Source: Bacillota bacterium (lineage in GTDB: Bacteria; Bacillota; Clostridia; Acetivibrionales; DTU013). From it: a stretch of 17,455 bases of DNA. The notes beneath the pieces are model-generated. The model was given only the letters and a program-made list of their open reading frames with translations. It ran no database searches and had not been told where the DNA came from. This document shows positions 1 to 7,384 of this stretch, piece after piece (the stretch's first letter is position 1; every line of letters begins with the position of its first letter). A program made the position numbers and the translations under genes. The stretch spans positions 1-17,455 of the forward strand of contig JAEZLF010000073.1 of the NCBI GenBank assembly GCA_023435925.1. The letters are read 5' to 3'.

Positions 1-585
1 AGCCATATTAGCATTCTGCTCTATGAGAAGAATCGTAACACCCTGCTTGTTAATTTCACGAATGATTTCGAAGATGCCACGGACAATAAGAGGAGCAAGG
101 CCAAGTGACGGCTCGTCCATCATCAGCAGCTTCGGGCGGCTCATCAAGGCTCTGCCGACGGCCAGCATCTGCTGTTCTCCTCCGGAAAGTGTACCGCCAA
201 GCTGCCAGGAGCGTTCTTTTAAACGGGGAAACAAGTCGTATACCATATTAAGGTCGGAGGACAAGTCATCCTTTCGGAGATATGCTCCAATCTTCAGGTT
301 TTCCAGTACAGTCAGGTCCGGGAATATCTTCCTGCCCTCCGGAACAAGAGTTACCCCTCTTGACACAATTGCTTCCGTATTCCTGCCGGTGATATCCTCA
401 CCCTGAAACTCTATCTTTCCGCTGCTGGGTTTGACAAGCCCTGCAATGGAACGAAGTGTAGTGCTTTTACCTGCGCCGTTTGCACCAATAAGCGTTATGA
501 TGCTCTTTTCCGGTACCTCAAAGGAAATACCTTTGACTGCCTCAATACCACCGTAATATACTTTAAGATCATTTATTTTAAGCAT
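1..585 (-). CDS. livF: Branched-chain amino acid ABC transporter ATP-binding protein LivF (partial, C-terminus outside the window)
   Basis: This is one of two cytoplasmic ATPases that power uptake of leucine, isoleucine and valine (or related amino acids) through the LivH/LivM channel. The first 195 residues are present; the family is about 235 long, so about 40 residues lie beyond the left edge. Visible motifs are Walker A GANGAGKS (34-41), the ABC signature LSGGEQQ (133-139) and Walker B LLMMDEP (153-159). A Gln stands where most ABC ATPases have the switch His (LLIEQNA), which is normal for LivF. The ATG at 585 lies inside the end of livG, with an 8-bp overlap, so translation is probably coupled. 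It is the last visible gene of the livKHMGF operon. Confidence 0.95.
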   Translation of the reverse strand, partial: MLKINDLKVYYGGIEAVKGISFEVPEKSIITLIGANGAGKSTTLRSIAGLVKPSSGKIEFQGEDITGRNTEAIVSRGVTLVPEGRKIFPDLTVLENLKIGAYLRKDDLSSDLNMVYDLFPRLKERSWQLGGTLSGGEQQMLAVGRALMSRPKLLMMDEPSLGLAPLIVRGIFEIIREINKQGVTILLIEQNANMA

Positions 586-1420
586 CTTCGGCCACCCCCA
601 GATATGCGTCAATAACTCGCTGATTTTTTTGTACTTCGGATGGTGTACCCTGGGCGATGAGCTTTCCAAAGTCCAGAACATATATCCGGTCGGATATTCT
701 CATGACCAGATCCATATGGTGCTCGATCATAAACACAGTGAGCTTGTATTTGTTTTTAATCTGGACAATAAATTCTGCAAGCTCTTGTGTTTCCTGCGGG
801 TTCATACCCGCCGCAGGCTCGTCCAGCAGGAGGAGCTGAGGGTCTGTAGCTAAAGCACGCGATATTTCCAGACGACGCTGAAGTCCATATGGAAGGCTGC
901 TTGCCAGTTCATCCTTCATCGGAAGGAGTCCTTGCTCTTCCAGAAGTGCCAGGCACTCCTTTCGGACACGTTTTTCCTCTGCATAGTTTATGCGGAAGGT
1001 AGCGCTGAATACATTCTGCCTTGCACGCATATGCTTTGCAACAAGTACATTTTCAAAAACAGAAAGACTCTTGAAAAGCCGGATATTTTGAAAGGTACGA
1101 GCGATACCGAGCTTTGTTATACTGTCTGGTGTCTGGCTCACAATTTTCTTGTATACTCCGTTGTTTTCGCCGGCATACAGCTTTTTCATTTTCCCCTGGG
1201 GATGGTTTGAAGCGATTGTCTCACCGCAAAAGCTGACAAGACCATTTGTAGGCTCATATACACCGGTTATACAGTTGAATGCCGTTGTCTTTCCGGCTCC
1301 GTTAGGGCCGATCAATGCTACAATTTCACCTTTAAACACATCTATGGAGAGGTTGTTTACAGCAATAACACCTCCAAACTGCATAGTCAAGTTTTCTACA
1401 TGAAGAGTGTTTTCTGTCAT
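578..1420 (-). CDS. livG: Branched-chain amino acid ABC transporter ATP-binding protein LivG
   Basis: This is the second ATPase of the branched-chain amino acid importer and pairs with LivF under the LivH/LivM permeases. Motifs in the 280 residues are Walker A GPNGAGKT (38-45), Q-loop RTFQN (109-112 region), a signature of the form SLPYGLQRRLE (175-185, the LivG variant of LSGGQ), Walker B LLLLDEP (196-202) and the switch His in MIEHHMD (234). The protein is somewhat longer than the usual ~255 residues. The extra length lies around residues 70-100, before the Q-loop, in a Lys/Asn-rich stretch. The ATG overlaps the livM stop by 4 bp (ATGA) and follows a GGGGAGG ribosome binding site embedded in the livM tail, so coupling with livM is expected. 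Confidence 0.96.
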   Translation of the reverse strand: MTENTLHVENLTMQFGGVIAVNNLSIDVFKGEIVALIGPNGAGKTTAFNCITGVYEPTNGLVSFCGETIASNHPQGKMKKLYAGENNGVYKKIVSQTPDSITKLGIARTFQNIRLFKSLSVFENVLVAKHMRARQNVFSATFRINYAEEKRVRKECLALLEEQGLLPMKDELASSLPYGLQRRLEISRALATDPQLLLLDEPAAGMNPQETQELAEFIVQIKNKYKLTVFMIEHHMDLVMRISDRIYVLDFGKLIAQGTPSEVQKNQRVIDAYLGVAEDA

Positions 1421-2493
1421 AGCTCTGCCTCCCCTCTCTTCCTTTTGGCAAACCCTTTCCGGATAAATCTGATTATGGCATCCAGTGAGAATTCTCTGGA
1501 ACCCATGATACCCTTACTGTAAAACAATACAACAATCATTATAATGACCGAAAATACAACCTTTCGGAAGCCGGAGCGCATGAGAGGGATCTGAAATGAA
1601 CCGATAAAGGCTTCGGTATCAAGAAATCTCAGCCACCATTCGCTGGCGGCTATAAAAAGGAATGAGGACAGACAGCTCCCAGTAACAGAGCCAATACCGC
1701 CGATTACAACAATAAGAAGAATTTCGTAAGTCATTGCCGACTTGAAGGCAGACGCTTGCACCGTTGTCTGGTACATAGCAAGCAATGCCCCGCCAACTCC
1801 TGCAAAGAATGAACTGACTACGAAGGCAAGCTGCTTGTGCTTTGCCAGATTGATTCCCATAGCCTCTGCTGCCACCTCGTCATCACGTATAGCCTTGAAG
1901 ACTCGACCGTAAGAGGAGTTAATCAGAAGGACAATAATCGTAATACATATCCCCGCAACAGCGAATGGAAATATCACAGAGGAAAAGGTGGGGAATTTAC
2001 GAAGCAGATTGGAGCCGTTGGTGACTGGACCAAGCTTGTCCCACTGGAATACCGCGCGTATGATCTCTGCAAAACCAAGAGTTGCTATAGCCAGATAGTC
2101 ACTTTTAAGCTTCAGCACCGGAAGGCCTATGAGAAAGGCAAAAATTGCTGCAGCAATTCCGGCTAAAACAATGGCGAAAAAAACGGGAATTGTGAACCTT
2201 ATAATGCCTCCATCAAAATACTGATATACGGCGCCGCGGGCTTCTGTTGGAATGGTGAAAATGGCATAGGTATATGCTCCGATGAGCATAAATCCTGCCT
2301 GTCCCAATGAAAAAAGACCGGTGAATCCGTTTAGCAGGTTCATAGAAACTGCGACAAGAGCAAAAATCGCACCCTTTTTCAACACCATGAATATCATTGA
2401 GGAAGCCGGGAGTACAAGCTCCAGAATATATAGAAGTGCAAACAGTGCCACAATAAGGGCTGCGGCAATGATAATTTTCTTGTTTTTATCCAT
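1417..2493 (-). CDS. livM: Branched-chain amino acid ABC transporter permease LivM
   Basis: This is an inner-membrane permease subunit of the liv importer. It is very hydrophobic throughout, with roughly 8-10 membrane segments, and carries the LivM hallmark GFTGLFSLGQAGFMLIGAY in the N-terminal third and a GGIGSVTGS loop in the second half. A charged tail ending in KRKRGEAEL is cytoplasmic. I place the start at the ATG at 2493 (358 aa). The frame could open 9 bp upstream at a GTG directly after the livH stop, but that GTG is part of the AGGTGA ribosome binding site, which lies 5 nt before the ATG. The stop overlaps livG by 4 bp. Confidence 0.95.
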   Translation of the reverse strand: MDKNKKIIIAAALIVALFALLYILELVLPASSMIFMVLKKGAIFALVAVSMNLLNGFTGLFSLGQAGFMLIGAYTYAIFTIPTEARGAVYQYFDGGIIRFTIPVFFAIVLAGIAAAIFAFLIGLPVLKLKSDYLAIATLGFAEIIRAVFQWDKLGPVTNGSNLLRKFPTFSSVIFPFAVAGICITIIVLLINSSYGRVFKAIRDDEVAAEAMGINLAKHKQLAFVVSSFFAGVGGALLAMYQTTVQASAFKSAMTYEILLIVVIGGIGSVTGSCLSSFLFIAASEWWLRFLDTEAFIGSFQIPLMRSGFRKVVFSVIIMIVVLFYSKGIMGSREFSLDAIIRFIRKGFAKRKRGEAEL

Positions 2494-2502
2494 ATCTCTC
2501 AC

Positions 2503-3387
2503 CTAAACCTTATCTGTAGATTTCTCGCCGAAAAGCCCTGTAGGCTTAGCAACAAGAATGATGATCAGCAATGCAAAGGTAAAGGCGTCCGAAAAGGTTG
2601 TCCACCCCAGACCTTTGATGATATTCTCGCAAATGCCGATAATGAAGGCACCTATAACTGCTCCTGGTATGCTTCCGATACCGCCGAAAACTGCCGCGAC
2701 AAAAGCTTTTAAGCCAGGCATGGAACCGGCTATCGGAGTTACGGTTGTGTAGTTTGTAAAATAGAGCAATGAAGCGATGGCAGCAAGAAAAGAACCGATG
2801 ATAAAGGTGACACTGATAACGGAGTTGATCTTTATCCCCATAAGCTGACTCGTTTCAAAGTCTCTGGAAACCGCACGCATCGCCATGCCAACCTTCGTAT
2901 ACTTGATGAGCAGAACCAGCGCTGTAACAAGTATAATAGTAAGTAAGGGCGTAACGATGGTTACGATTTTAGTGGTAGCGGAGCCAATGCTGATGGAATC
3001 GCTTATCCACGGAACTGTGGGATATTGCTTTGCCAAACCGCTTGTAATATACCATGCGCAGTTCTGAAGCAGATAGGATACTCCAATGGCGCTGATCATG
3101 ATTGACATACGCGGAGCGGAGCGAAGAGGCTTATAGGCGACTCTTTCGACAATGAATCCTATCAGCACCGTAGCGATGATAACGATTGGAATCGAAAGAT
3201 ATAGCGGAGCAGTCGCTGAGAGGTATACCATAATAAAGCCAGCCACCATAAAAATTTCACCATGTGCAAAGTTAATAAGCCTGAGTATTCCGTACACCAT
3301 TGTATATCCGATTGCTATCAACGCATATTGACCGCCGACTGAGATGCCGGCCAGTATATACGGCAAATTAGCGTTTAAAAAATCCAT
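2503..3387 (-). CDS. livH: Branched-chain amino acid ABC transporter permease LivH
   Basis: This is the first permease subunit of the liv importer, 294 aa, close to the family norm of about 290-300. The sequence carries the diagnostic LivH stretch GYTMVYGILRLINFAHGE near residue 27 and a GGIGSIPGAVIGAFIIG motif in the C-terminal part that matches the permease coupling region. Multiple hydrophobic helices span the length. The ATG at 3387 follows a strong GGAGGT ribosome binding site 6 nt upstream. It lies about 140 bp downstream of livK, with a terminator-like hairpin between them, and livM begins within 10 bp of its stop. Confidence 0.96.
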   Translation of the reverse strand: MDFLNANLPYILAGISVGGQYALIAIGYTMVYGILRLINFAHGEIFMVAGFIMVYLSATAPLYLSIPIVIIATVLIGFIVERVAYKPLRSAPRMSIMISAIGVSYLLQNCAWYITSGLAKQYPTVPWISDSISIGSATTKIVTIVTPLLTIILVTALVLLIKYTKVGMAMRAVSRDFETSQLMGIKINSVISVTFIIGSFLAAIASLLYFTNYTTVTPIAGSMPGLKAFVAAVFGGIGSIPGAVIGAFIIGICENIIKGLGWTTFSDAFTFALLIIILVAKPTGLFGEKSTDKV

Positions 3388-3460
3388 AGTGGAACCTCCG
3401 TTTTATAGATGTCCTTGTTTTACTAAGACAATTCATGTGCTTCGGATAAACGGGGAAAGC

Positions 3461-3501
3461 AAAAACATGGCGGGAACAGATAGCCCTCGCCATGCTTTGC
3501 T
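3461..3501 (-). terminator. Intergenic hairpin with T-tract between livK and livH
   Basis: Read on the minus strand, the arms CATGGCG (3488-3494) and CGCCATG (3466-3472) form a perfect 7-bp stem around a 15-nt loop, and TTTTTG follows directly. The flanking GCAAA and TTTGC can extend the stem with a bulge. It lies 25 nt after the livK stop. Such partial terminators behind the binding-protein gene commonly keep it expressed above the permease genes. That role is inferred here. Confidence 0.72.
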
Positions 3502-3525
3502 TTGGATTAAGGGCAACTAACTTAT

Positions 3526-4713
3526 TTATTTAACACCCTGGATCGCAACGAATTTCCACGTTCCATCAGCGGTGTTCACCGTTTTGATATAAGCAACATC
3601 GCGGATCGCATCACCGATATCGTCGAAGGCGATACCGCCTGTAACACCGGTATACTGCACCTTCCAAAGTGCTTCATTGATCGCTGTTGAGTCACTGCTG
3701 CCGGCTGCTTTGATTGCTTCGATTGCAGTCATGTAAGCATCATAGCCCAGAGCGGAAACAGCGGCCACGATATCATTGCCGCCATTATTGGCAAGCTTGC
3801 CGGAGTCAGCATTGAGCCATTTCTTAAAACCGCTTACGAAGGCAGAGCCTGCAGCGGAATTGTCACCTTCATCAAAGAAAGTGGATACTGAAACATTCAG
3901 ATTCGAGCCTTTTGCGGCATCAAGGATAACGGAGCTGTCCCAGGTATCGCCTGCCAGCAGAGGGATGTTTACGCCCTGTGAAGCAGCCTGTCCTATGATT
4001 AGTGAAGCAGCTTCTGTAGAGGTCGGGGCAAAAATAACATCCGCTTTGGAGTTAACAGCAGTGGTAAGGAAAGCGGTGAAATCGCTATTGCCTTCCTGGA
4101 AAGATTCTTCGACAACTTTGCCTCCAAGAGACTCAAAAGCTTTCTTGAAATAGTTGCCCAGGCCGACGGAATAATCGTCGCCAAGCTTGGTCAATATATA
4201 GGCAGTTTTTGCTTTGAAATTATCTACAGCAAAGTTTGCAAGAACAGTTCCCTGGAAGGGATCAAGATAGCATATGCGGAAATAATGGGTATTTCCTTCT
4301 GTAACCTGTGGGTTTGTACATGAAACTCCGATTACAGGAATTTTTGCCTTTTCAAATACATCACTGGCAGCAATAGATACACCGGAACCATACGAACCGA
4401 GAACTACAGAGCACTTTGCGCTCACGAGGGAAGCTGCCGCTGAGGGAGCTTTGTCATTAGAGGACTCGTTATCAACGATCTCCAACTGGATATCATAGGT
4501 TTTGCCGCCGATTTCAACTTTGTTGACCATGGAATTGGCATACTCGATGCCTAAAACCTCTTGCTTGCCACCGGCTCCGTTATCACCTGAGGATGGCTCG
4601 AAAACACCGATTTTAATTACATTTGATTTGGTTGTACCGGATCCGTTTCCACATCCTGTGAGTATAGCGACCGTCAAGCACAGGATCATTGCGATTGCTG
4701 CTGCTCTTTTCAT
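3526..4713 (-). CDS. livK: Branched-chain amino acid ABC transporter substrate-binding lipoprotein LivK
   Basis: This is the extracytoplasmic receptor of the liv importer, tethered to the membrane as a lipoprotein. From the chosen ATG at 4713 it has 395 residues: a Lys-Arg start, a hydrophobic stretch and the lipobox LTGC with the acylated Cys at 21, then a Gly/Ser linker and the periplasmic-binding fold starting VIKIGVFEPSSGDNGAGG. That opening and later elements such as YILTKLGDDYSVGLG and IFAPTSTEAASLIIGQA fit the type I binding-protein (Peripla_BP_6) family. The frame opens 18 bp earlier at a TTG, but that codon overlaps the GGGAGGG ribosome binding site (4723-4729), so the ATG 9 nt downstream is preferred. 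It is first in the operon, with its own promoter. Exact ligand specificity is not visible. Confidence 0.95.
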   Translation of the reverse strand: MKRAAAIAMILCLTVAILTGCGNGSGTTKSNVIKIGVFEPSSGDNGAGGKQEVLGIEYANSMVNKVEIGGKTYDIQLEIVDNESSNDKAPSAAASLVSAKCSVVLGSYGSGVSIAASDVFEKAKIPVIGVSCTNPQVTEGNTHYFRICYLDPFQGTVLANFAVDNFKAKTAYILTKLGDDYSVGLGNYFKKAFESLGGKVVEESFQEGNSDFTAFLTTAVNSKADVIFAPTSTEAASLIIGQAASQGVNIPLLAGDTWDSSVILDAAKGSNLNVSVSTFFDEGDNSAAGSAFVSGFKKWLNADSGKLANNGGNDIVAAVSALGYDAYMTAIEAIKAAGSSDSTAINEALWKVQYTGVTGGIAFDDIGDAIRDVAYIKTVNTADGTWKFVAIQGVK

Positions 4714-4747
4714 ACTGGATATCCCTCCCAAAATTTATATTTTTTAT

Positions 4748-4776
4748 ACAAGTGTCCGTATTGTAAGGACACTTGT
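4748..4776. promoter_or_regulatory. 10-bp perfect inverted repeat at the livK transcription start
   Basis: ACAAGTGTCC (4748-4757) and GGACACTTGT (4767-4776) are exact reverse complements separated by 9 nt. Given the promoter at 4784-4812, transcription should begin at about 4777, so the repeat covers roughly +1 to +30 of the livK mRNA. It could be a repressor operator or a 5'-end hairpin that stabilises or attenuates the message. No T-tract typical of a terminator follows on the minus strand. Confidence 0.65.
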
Positions 4777-4783
4777 TCTAAGT

Positions 4784-4812
4784 ATTATACTATAGCATGG
4801 CAAAAAATTCAA
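4784..4812 (-). promoter_or_regulatory. Sigma-A promoter of livK
   Basis: On the minus strand, TTGAAT (4807-4812) and TATAAT (4784-4789) are separated by exactly 17 bp, a near-consensus housekeeping promoter. The predicted start near 4777 gives a leader of about 64 nt before the livK ATG. Confidence 0.8.
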
Positions 4813-4825
4813 TTAACAATAATTG

Positions 4826-4853
4826 CTTATATAGGTCACCTTATATAGGTCAC
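4826..4853. repeat. Two exact tandem copies of a 14-bp unit upstream of livK
   Basis: CTTATATAGGTCAC occurs twice back to back (4826-4839 and 4840-4853), beginning 14 bp upstream of the livK -35 box and lying between the divergent livK and asparaginase genes. Tandem sites here could bind an activator of livK or a shared regulator. Alternatively they may be a chance slippage duplication. Confidence 0.7.
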
Positions 4854-4887
4854 TTTAATTGGAAGCGTGAAGCCGTTAAAACCGTAC

Positions 4888-4893
4888 TATAAT
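4888..4893 (+). promoter_or_regulatory. Candidate -10 element for the asparaginase gene
   Basis: A perfect TATAAT lies 87 bp before the asparaginase ATG. No good -35 stands at 16-18 bp; TTGGAA is present but 23 bp away. The site may therefore need an activator, or it may be a chance match. Confidence 0.35.
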
Positions 4894-4979
4894 ACCGAAT
4901 CTGTGTTAAAATATAACTACAGACATGAAAATACTCAAATGATGTCTGATGATAGGTGACGGAATTGAGGGTAAAGAAG

Positions 4980-5990
4980 ATGAGAAAGCGGGTATGTATC
5001 ATAAATACCGGGGGTACCATCGGTATGGTTCCTACAGATAAGGGGTACGCGCCAAAGCAGGGTTTTGTGAAAGATGCGCTTGAAGAGATCAGTGACCTGC
5101 GATCTGAAGAGATGCCGCTTTACGATTTAATTGAATATGCCCCTTTGCTGGACTCTTCTAACATTTCACTTGAGGAATGGGTGAAGATTGCAGAGGATAT
5201 CAGCGATCGTTATGATCGGTATGACGGGTTTGTCGTACTGCATGGAACAGACACCATGGCATATACAGCATCGGCACTATCTTTTATGCTGGACGGGTTG
5301 GCAAAGCCTGTGATTTTAACCGGCTCTCAGATCCCATTATGCGAAATCCGGAACGACGCCAGGGATAATGTGACAACTGCCATATATCTTGCCGGTAACT
5401 ATTCAATACCCGAGGTATGTTTGTACTTCAGAAATAAGCTGCTAAGGGGTAACCGTTCGGTCAAGATCAGTGCTGATGATTTGATTGCTTTTGAATCCCC
5501 CAATTACCCCAATCTGGCAGAAGCAGAAATACAAATACAGCTTCATGAAAAATTGATTGCAAGGCCGGGAAACGGCTTAATAATGAGAGTATTCAGTCCT
5601 ATCAAAATTGCAGTTTTAAAAATATTCCCGGGAATTCAGTTTGAGCTCTTTGAGAGTATCTTGACACCCGACTTGAAGGGATTGGTCATAGAAGCCTACG
5701 GAATGGGAAATATCCCGGACAGCCATGGCTCACTGCTAAAGCTTATGAAAAAGGCTGATAAAAACGGCACTATTACTGTAGTCTGCAGTCAATGCCTGCG
5801 AGGATCTGCTGTCCTCGGAAAATACGAGAGCAGTCAGGATCTTTTGGATGCCGGTGCAATCAGTGGTTATGATATGACTATTGAGGCTACTGTTACAAAG
5901 CTCTACTATCTTTTAAGCCTGAACTATGACCAGGCAACAGTGAAGAAAATGATGAGCATGAATCTAAGAGGCGAGATAGGAAACCAATAG
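4980..5990 (+). CDS. ansA: Type I (cytoplasmic) L-asparaginase
   Basis: The enzyme hydrolyses L-asparagine to aspartate and ammonia in the cytoplasm. At 336 residues it matches the size of AnsA-type enzymes (about 335-340). It has the N-terminal TGGTIG with nucleophile Thr13, a DSSN substrate loop (58-61), the second catalytic motif HGTDTMAYTASALSFML with Thr90-Asp91, and the catalytic Lys162 in NKLLRGNRSVK. The C-terminal domain includes LKGLVIEAYGMGNIP. The absence of a signal peptide supports the cytoplasmic type. I choose the ATG at 4980, 8 nt after GAGGG. The frame extends upstream to a GTG at 4956 with no comparable ribosome binding site. It is transcribed divergently from livK, which suggests linked amino acid uptake and use, and it appears monocistronic. 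Confidence 0.94.
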   Translation: MRKRVCIINTGGTIGMVPTDKGYAPKQGFVKDALEEISDLRSEEMPLYDLIEYAPLLDSSNISLEEWVKIAEDISDRYDRYDGFVVLHGTDTMAYTASALSFMLDGLAKPVILTGSQIPLCEIRNDARDNVTTAIYLAGNYSIPEVCLYFRNKLLRGNRSVKISADDLIAFESPNYPNLAEAEIQIQLHEKLIARPGNGLIMRVFSPIKIAVLKIFPGIQFELFESILTPDLKGLVIEAYGMGNIPDSHGSLLKLMKKADKNGTITVVCSQCLRGSAVLGKYESSQDLLDAGAISGYDMTIEATVTKLYYLLSLNYDQATVKKMMSMNLRGEIGNQ

Positions 5991-6030
5991 GGTCCACAAC
6001 CCCACGAAATAAGACACTTCTGTATACTAT

Positions 6031-6110
6031 AACCTTGTGCAGTAGGAAGTCCCCCGCCTCTAAGCTACCATGCTCACAATAGTGAGGGCGCAGGTGGGAG
6101 ATGAATTACT
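6031..6110. repeat. Structured ~80-bp repeat, left copy
   Basis: This segment aligns with 12936-13014 at roughly 80% identity by eye, in the same orientation with one 1-nt gap. Differences are largely G/A changes. Both copies keep an outer stem: here CCCGCCT (6053-6059) pairs with AGGTGGG (6092-6098), with a G.T pair that becomes A-T in the other copy. This copy also has an inner perfect hairpin, CTCAC-AATA-GTGAG. There is no T-tract, so it is a poor terminator on the plus strand. It could be the end or guide-RNA-like tail of an IS200/IS605-type element, or a MITE; that identity is inferred. Confidence 0.7.
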
Positions 6111-6155
6111 AAGGCGAAAAAGCATCTTCTGAGTATGACCTATTTAAACCATACA

Positions 6156-6184
6156 TTGACAGATCATACATTGTCTCATACAAT
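6156..6184 (+). promoter_or_regulatory. Sigma-A promoter of the five-gene cassette
   Basis: A perfect TTGACA (6156-6161), a 17-bp spacer and TACAAT (6179-6184) make this the strongest promoter-like site in the window. The predicted start is near 6191, giving a leader of about 190 nt. Three copies of ATACA(T)TG-like sequence (6151-6158, 6166-6173, 6178-6188) overlap the -35, spacer and -10, and could serve as an operator. Confidence 0.8.
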
Positions 6185-6236
6185 ATTGTTAACATAATAT
6201 AACAGTATTTATTTGTTGTGCAAAAGTAGCAATGAC

Positions 6237-6358
6237 TTTGAACAACGTCACAGTCCCCATATGTTGTTCAAACGCCACGTTTAAGCGTGGCGCACGAAGT
6301 GTAGCGTAGGGCGAATTCATTTTGCCCGCAGCGAGGGGGTATGGGGGCTTGCCCCTAT
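6237..6358 (+). other. Multi-hairpin 5' leader of the five-gene cassette
   Basis: Four stems can be drawn in series inside the predicted leader. They are TTTGAACAAC/GTTGTTCAAA (6237-6246 with 6263-6272), CGCCACG/CGTGGCG (6273-6279 with 6286-6292, loop TTTAAG), GGGCGAA/TTTGCCC (6309-6315 with 6321-6327) and ATGGGGG/CCCCTAT (6341-6347 with 6352-6358, loop CTTG). No long ORF is present; a 20-codon frame at 6135 is not convincing. The leader may be a structured RNA or a remnant of a mobile element end. I do not recognise a named riboswitch. Confidence 0.55.
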
Positions 6359-6383
6359 TGAAAATTGAAAGGAATGCTGTACA
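6319..6383 (+). repeat. Hairpin repeat before the first cassette gene, copy 1
   Basis: The first 42 bp (6319-6360) match 10770-10811 with a single difference, 37 bp of it uninterrupted. A hairpin with loop CTTG ends at 6358, 25 nt before the ATG at 6384. The other copy has the same hairpin ending 25 nt before its ATG, and similarity weakens but continues across that spacer. The single difference changes a G.T pair to G-C, so the stem is preserved. Confidence 0.8.
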
Positions 6384-6722
6384 ATGGGGAGCAGGATCGA
6401 TGTTGAGCAGATTTTAATCCAGGAACAGATCAAGTATATTCAAAAAGAGGTTGCATGTATCAAAGAATTCTATTGCGGCAGGTATACGGACTCCTGTGGG
6501 AGAGAGTATGACATTGACCTTGCCTGGTTCAATATTCAGACGAAATATGAGCAAATGATCGAAGAGGAAGAGACCCTGGAAGGAAAATTAAAATATTACA
6601 AAAAGATGTATCAGGAATGTGTAGATCTGGTCTTTGATGAAATCGAAAGCCAGCCTGAGCCGCTGCTGTATGAAAAAGATATGTGCGGAGGGGACAGCAA
6701 GCTGATTGTTTATGAAGAATAA
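6384..6722 (+). CDS. Hypothetical protein, first gene of the cassette (112 aa)
   Basis: I do not recognise a family. The protein is soluble, with no signal peptide or membrane segment. It looks largely helical: residues about 7-28 and 55-85 have heptad-like spacing of Ile/Leu/Met among Glu, Lys and Gln, consistent with coiled coils. Cysteines are scattered and do not form a CxxC pair. The C-terminus is acidic (LIVYEE). The ATG follows AAAGGA about 10 nt upstream and lies 25 nt after the repeat hairpin. The next gene begins 34 bp downstream on the same strand. It may be an adaptor or partner for the larger cassette proteins, which is an inference from context only. Confidence 0.8.
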   Translation: MGSRIDVEQILIQEQIKYIQKEVACIKEFYCGRYTDSCGREYDIDLAWFNIQTKYEQMIEEEETLEGKLKYYKKMYQECVDLVFDEIESQPEPLLYEKDMCGGDSKLIVYEE

Positions 6723-6756
6723 CCGTTTAAAATCAATGTGAAAGGCGGAACATCAC

Positions 6757-7311
6757 TTGGCTCATCAGAATGAATTAGCAGAACAGATTACTACTAATGA
6801 AGAAACGGATGCGGAAATGGAGTTTTACGGCAGGCTCAGAAACATCAGCATGAGTTATGCTGACCAGATGAGAGATTTCCTGGATGAGGCGCTGAGCAGC
6901 AGCGAATTATTACTGCGCCTTACAACGATTTTATTACAGGAGAATGATGAGGGGTTTTTGAAGCTTACAAAGGAGCTTAAGTCAGACGGCTTTTCCAGAG
7001 AAGATTTTCTATTCTGGCTTTCCTATAAAGAAATAGGCGATACGGTCGGTCATTGCTCGTGCCTGTACACCATGGAAGATAATTTTGAGCGGCTTAAGAA
7101 AGAAGGGCGGGAAGAGGAAATAACGGCCCTTTTGAATGGCGATTCGTCTGTCTTCTACAGGATCAAGGAGGAAGATCAGCGTCTGAGAGAAGATGATAAT
7201 GCTACTTATGAATGGTTCGTATGCAGCTATATTGATACTTATTACGCGCTGAGATATTGTTTGAAGGCTGCCGGTGTTGCATTTCCAAGCTATGAAGACG
7301 AAGATTGGTAA
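6757..7311 (+). CDS. Hypothetical acidic protein, second gene of the cassette (184 aa)
   Basis: No family is recognised. The protein is helical in character and rich in Glu/Asp, without signal peptide or clear membrane segment. Its C-terminus, YEDEDW, is strongly acidic and aromatic. Cys-x-Cys (HCSCLY) occurs in the middle, but with no second Cys pair to suggest metal binding. The proposed start is a TTG, 8 nt after AAGGCGG. It agrees with the 34-bp gap from the upstream gene; the next in-frame ATG is 22 codons later, at MEFYG, and remains an alternative. A 73-bp gap with a strong AGGAGG separates it from the large zinc-ribbon gene. Confidence 0.78.
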   Translation: MAHQNELAEQITTNEETDAEMEFYGRLRNISMSYADQMRDFLDEALSSSELLLRLTTILLQENDEGFLKLTKELKSDGFSREDFLFWLSYKEIGDTVGHCSCLYTMEDNFERLKKEGREEEITALLNGDSSVFYRIKEEDQRLREDDNATYEWFVCSYIDTYYALRYCLKAAGVAFPSYEDEDW

Positions 7312-7384
7312 AATTCCATAGCTTATAAGAAGAAATTGACAGGACAAAGTAATAATTTACTGGAATCACAAAAGGAGGCTTATT

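Noticed and set aside
6031..6110. Left structured repeat as terminator of the asparaginase gene
   Set aside because: The stem is not followed by a T-tract on the plus strand, so a rho-independent terminator is not supported.
6135..6197. 20-codon ORF over the cassette promoter
   Set aside because: It spans the -35 and -10 boxes, has no ribosome binding site and has a repetitive composition driven by the ATACATTG units.
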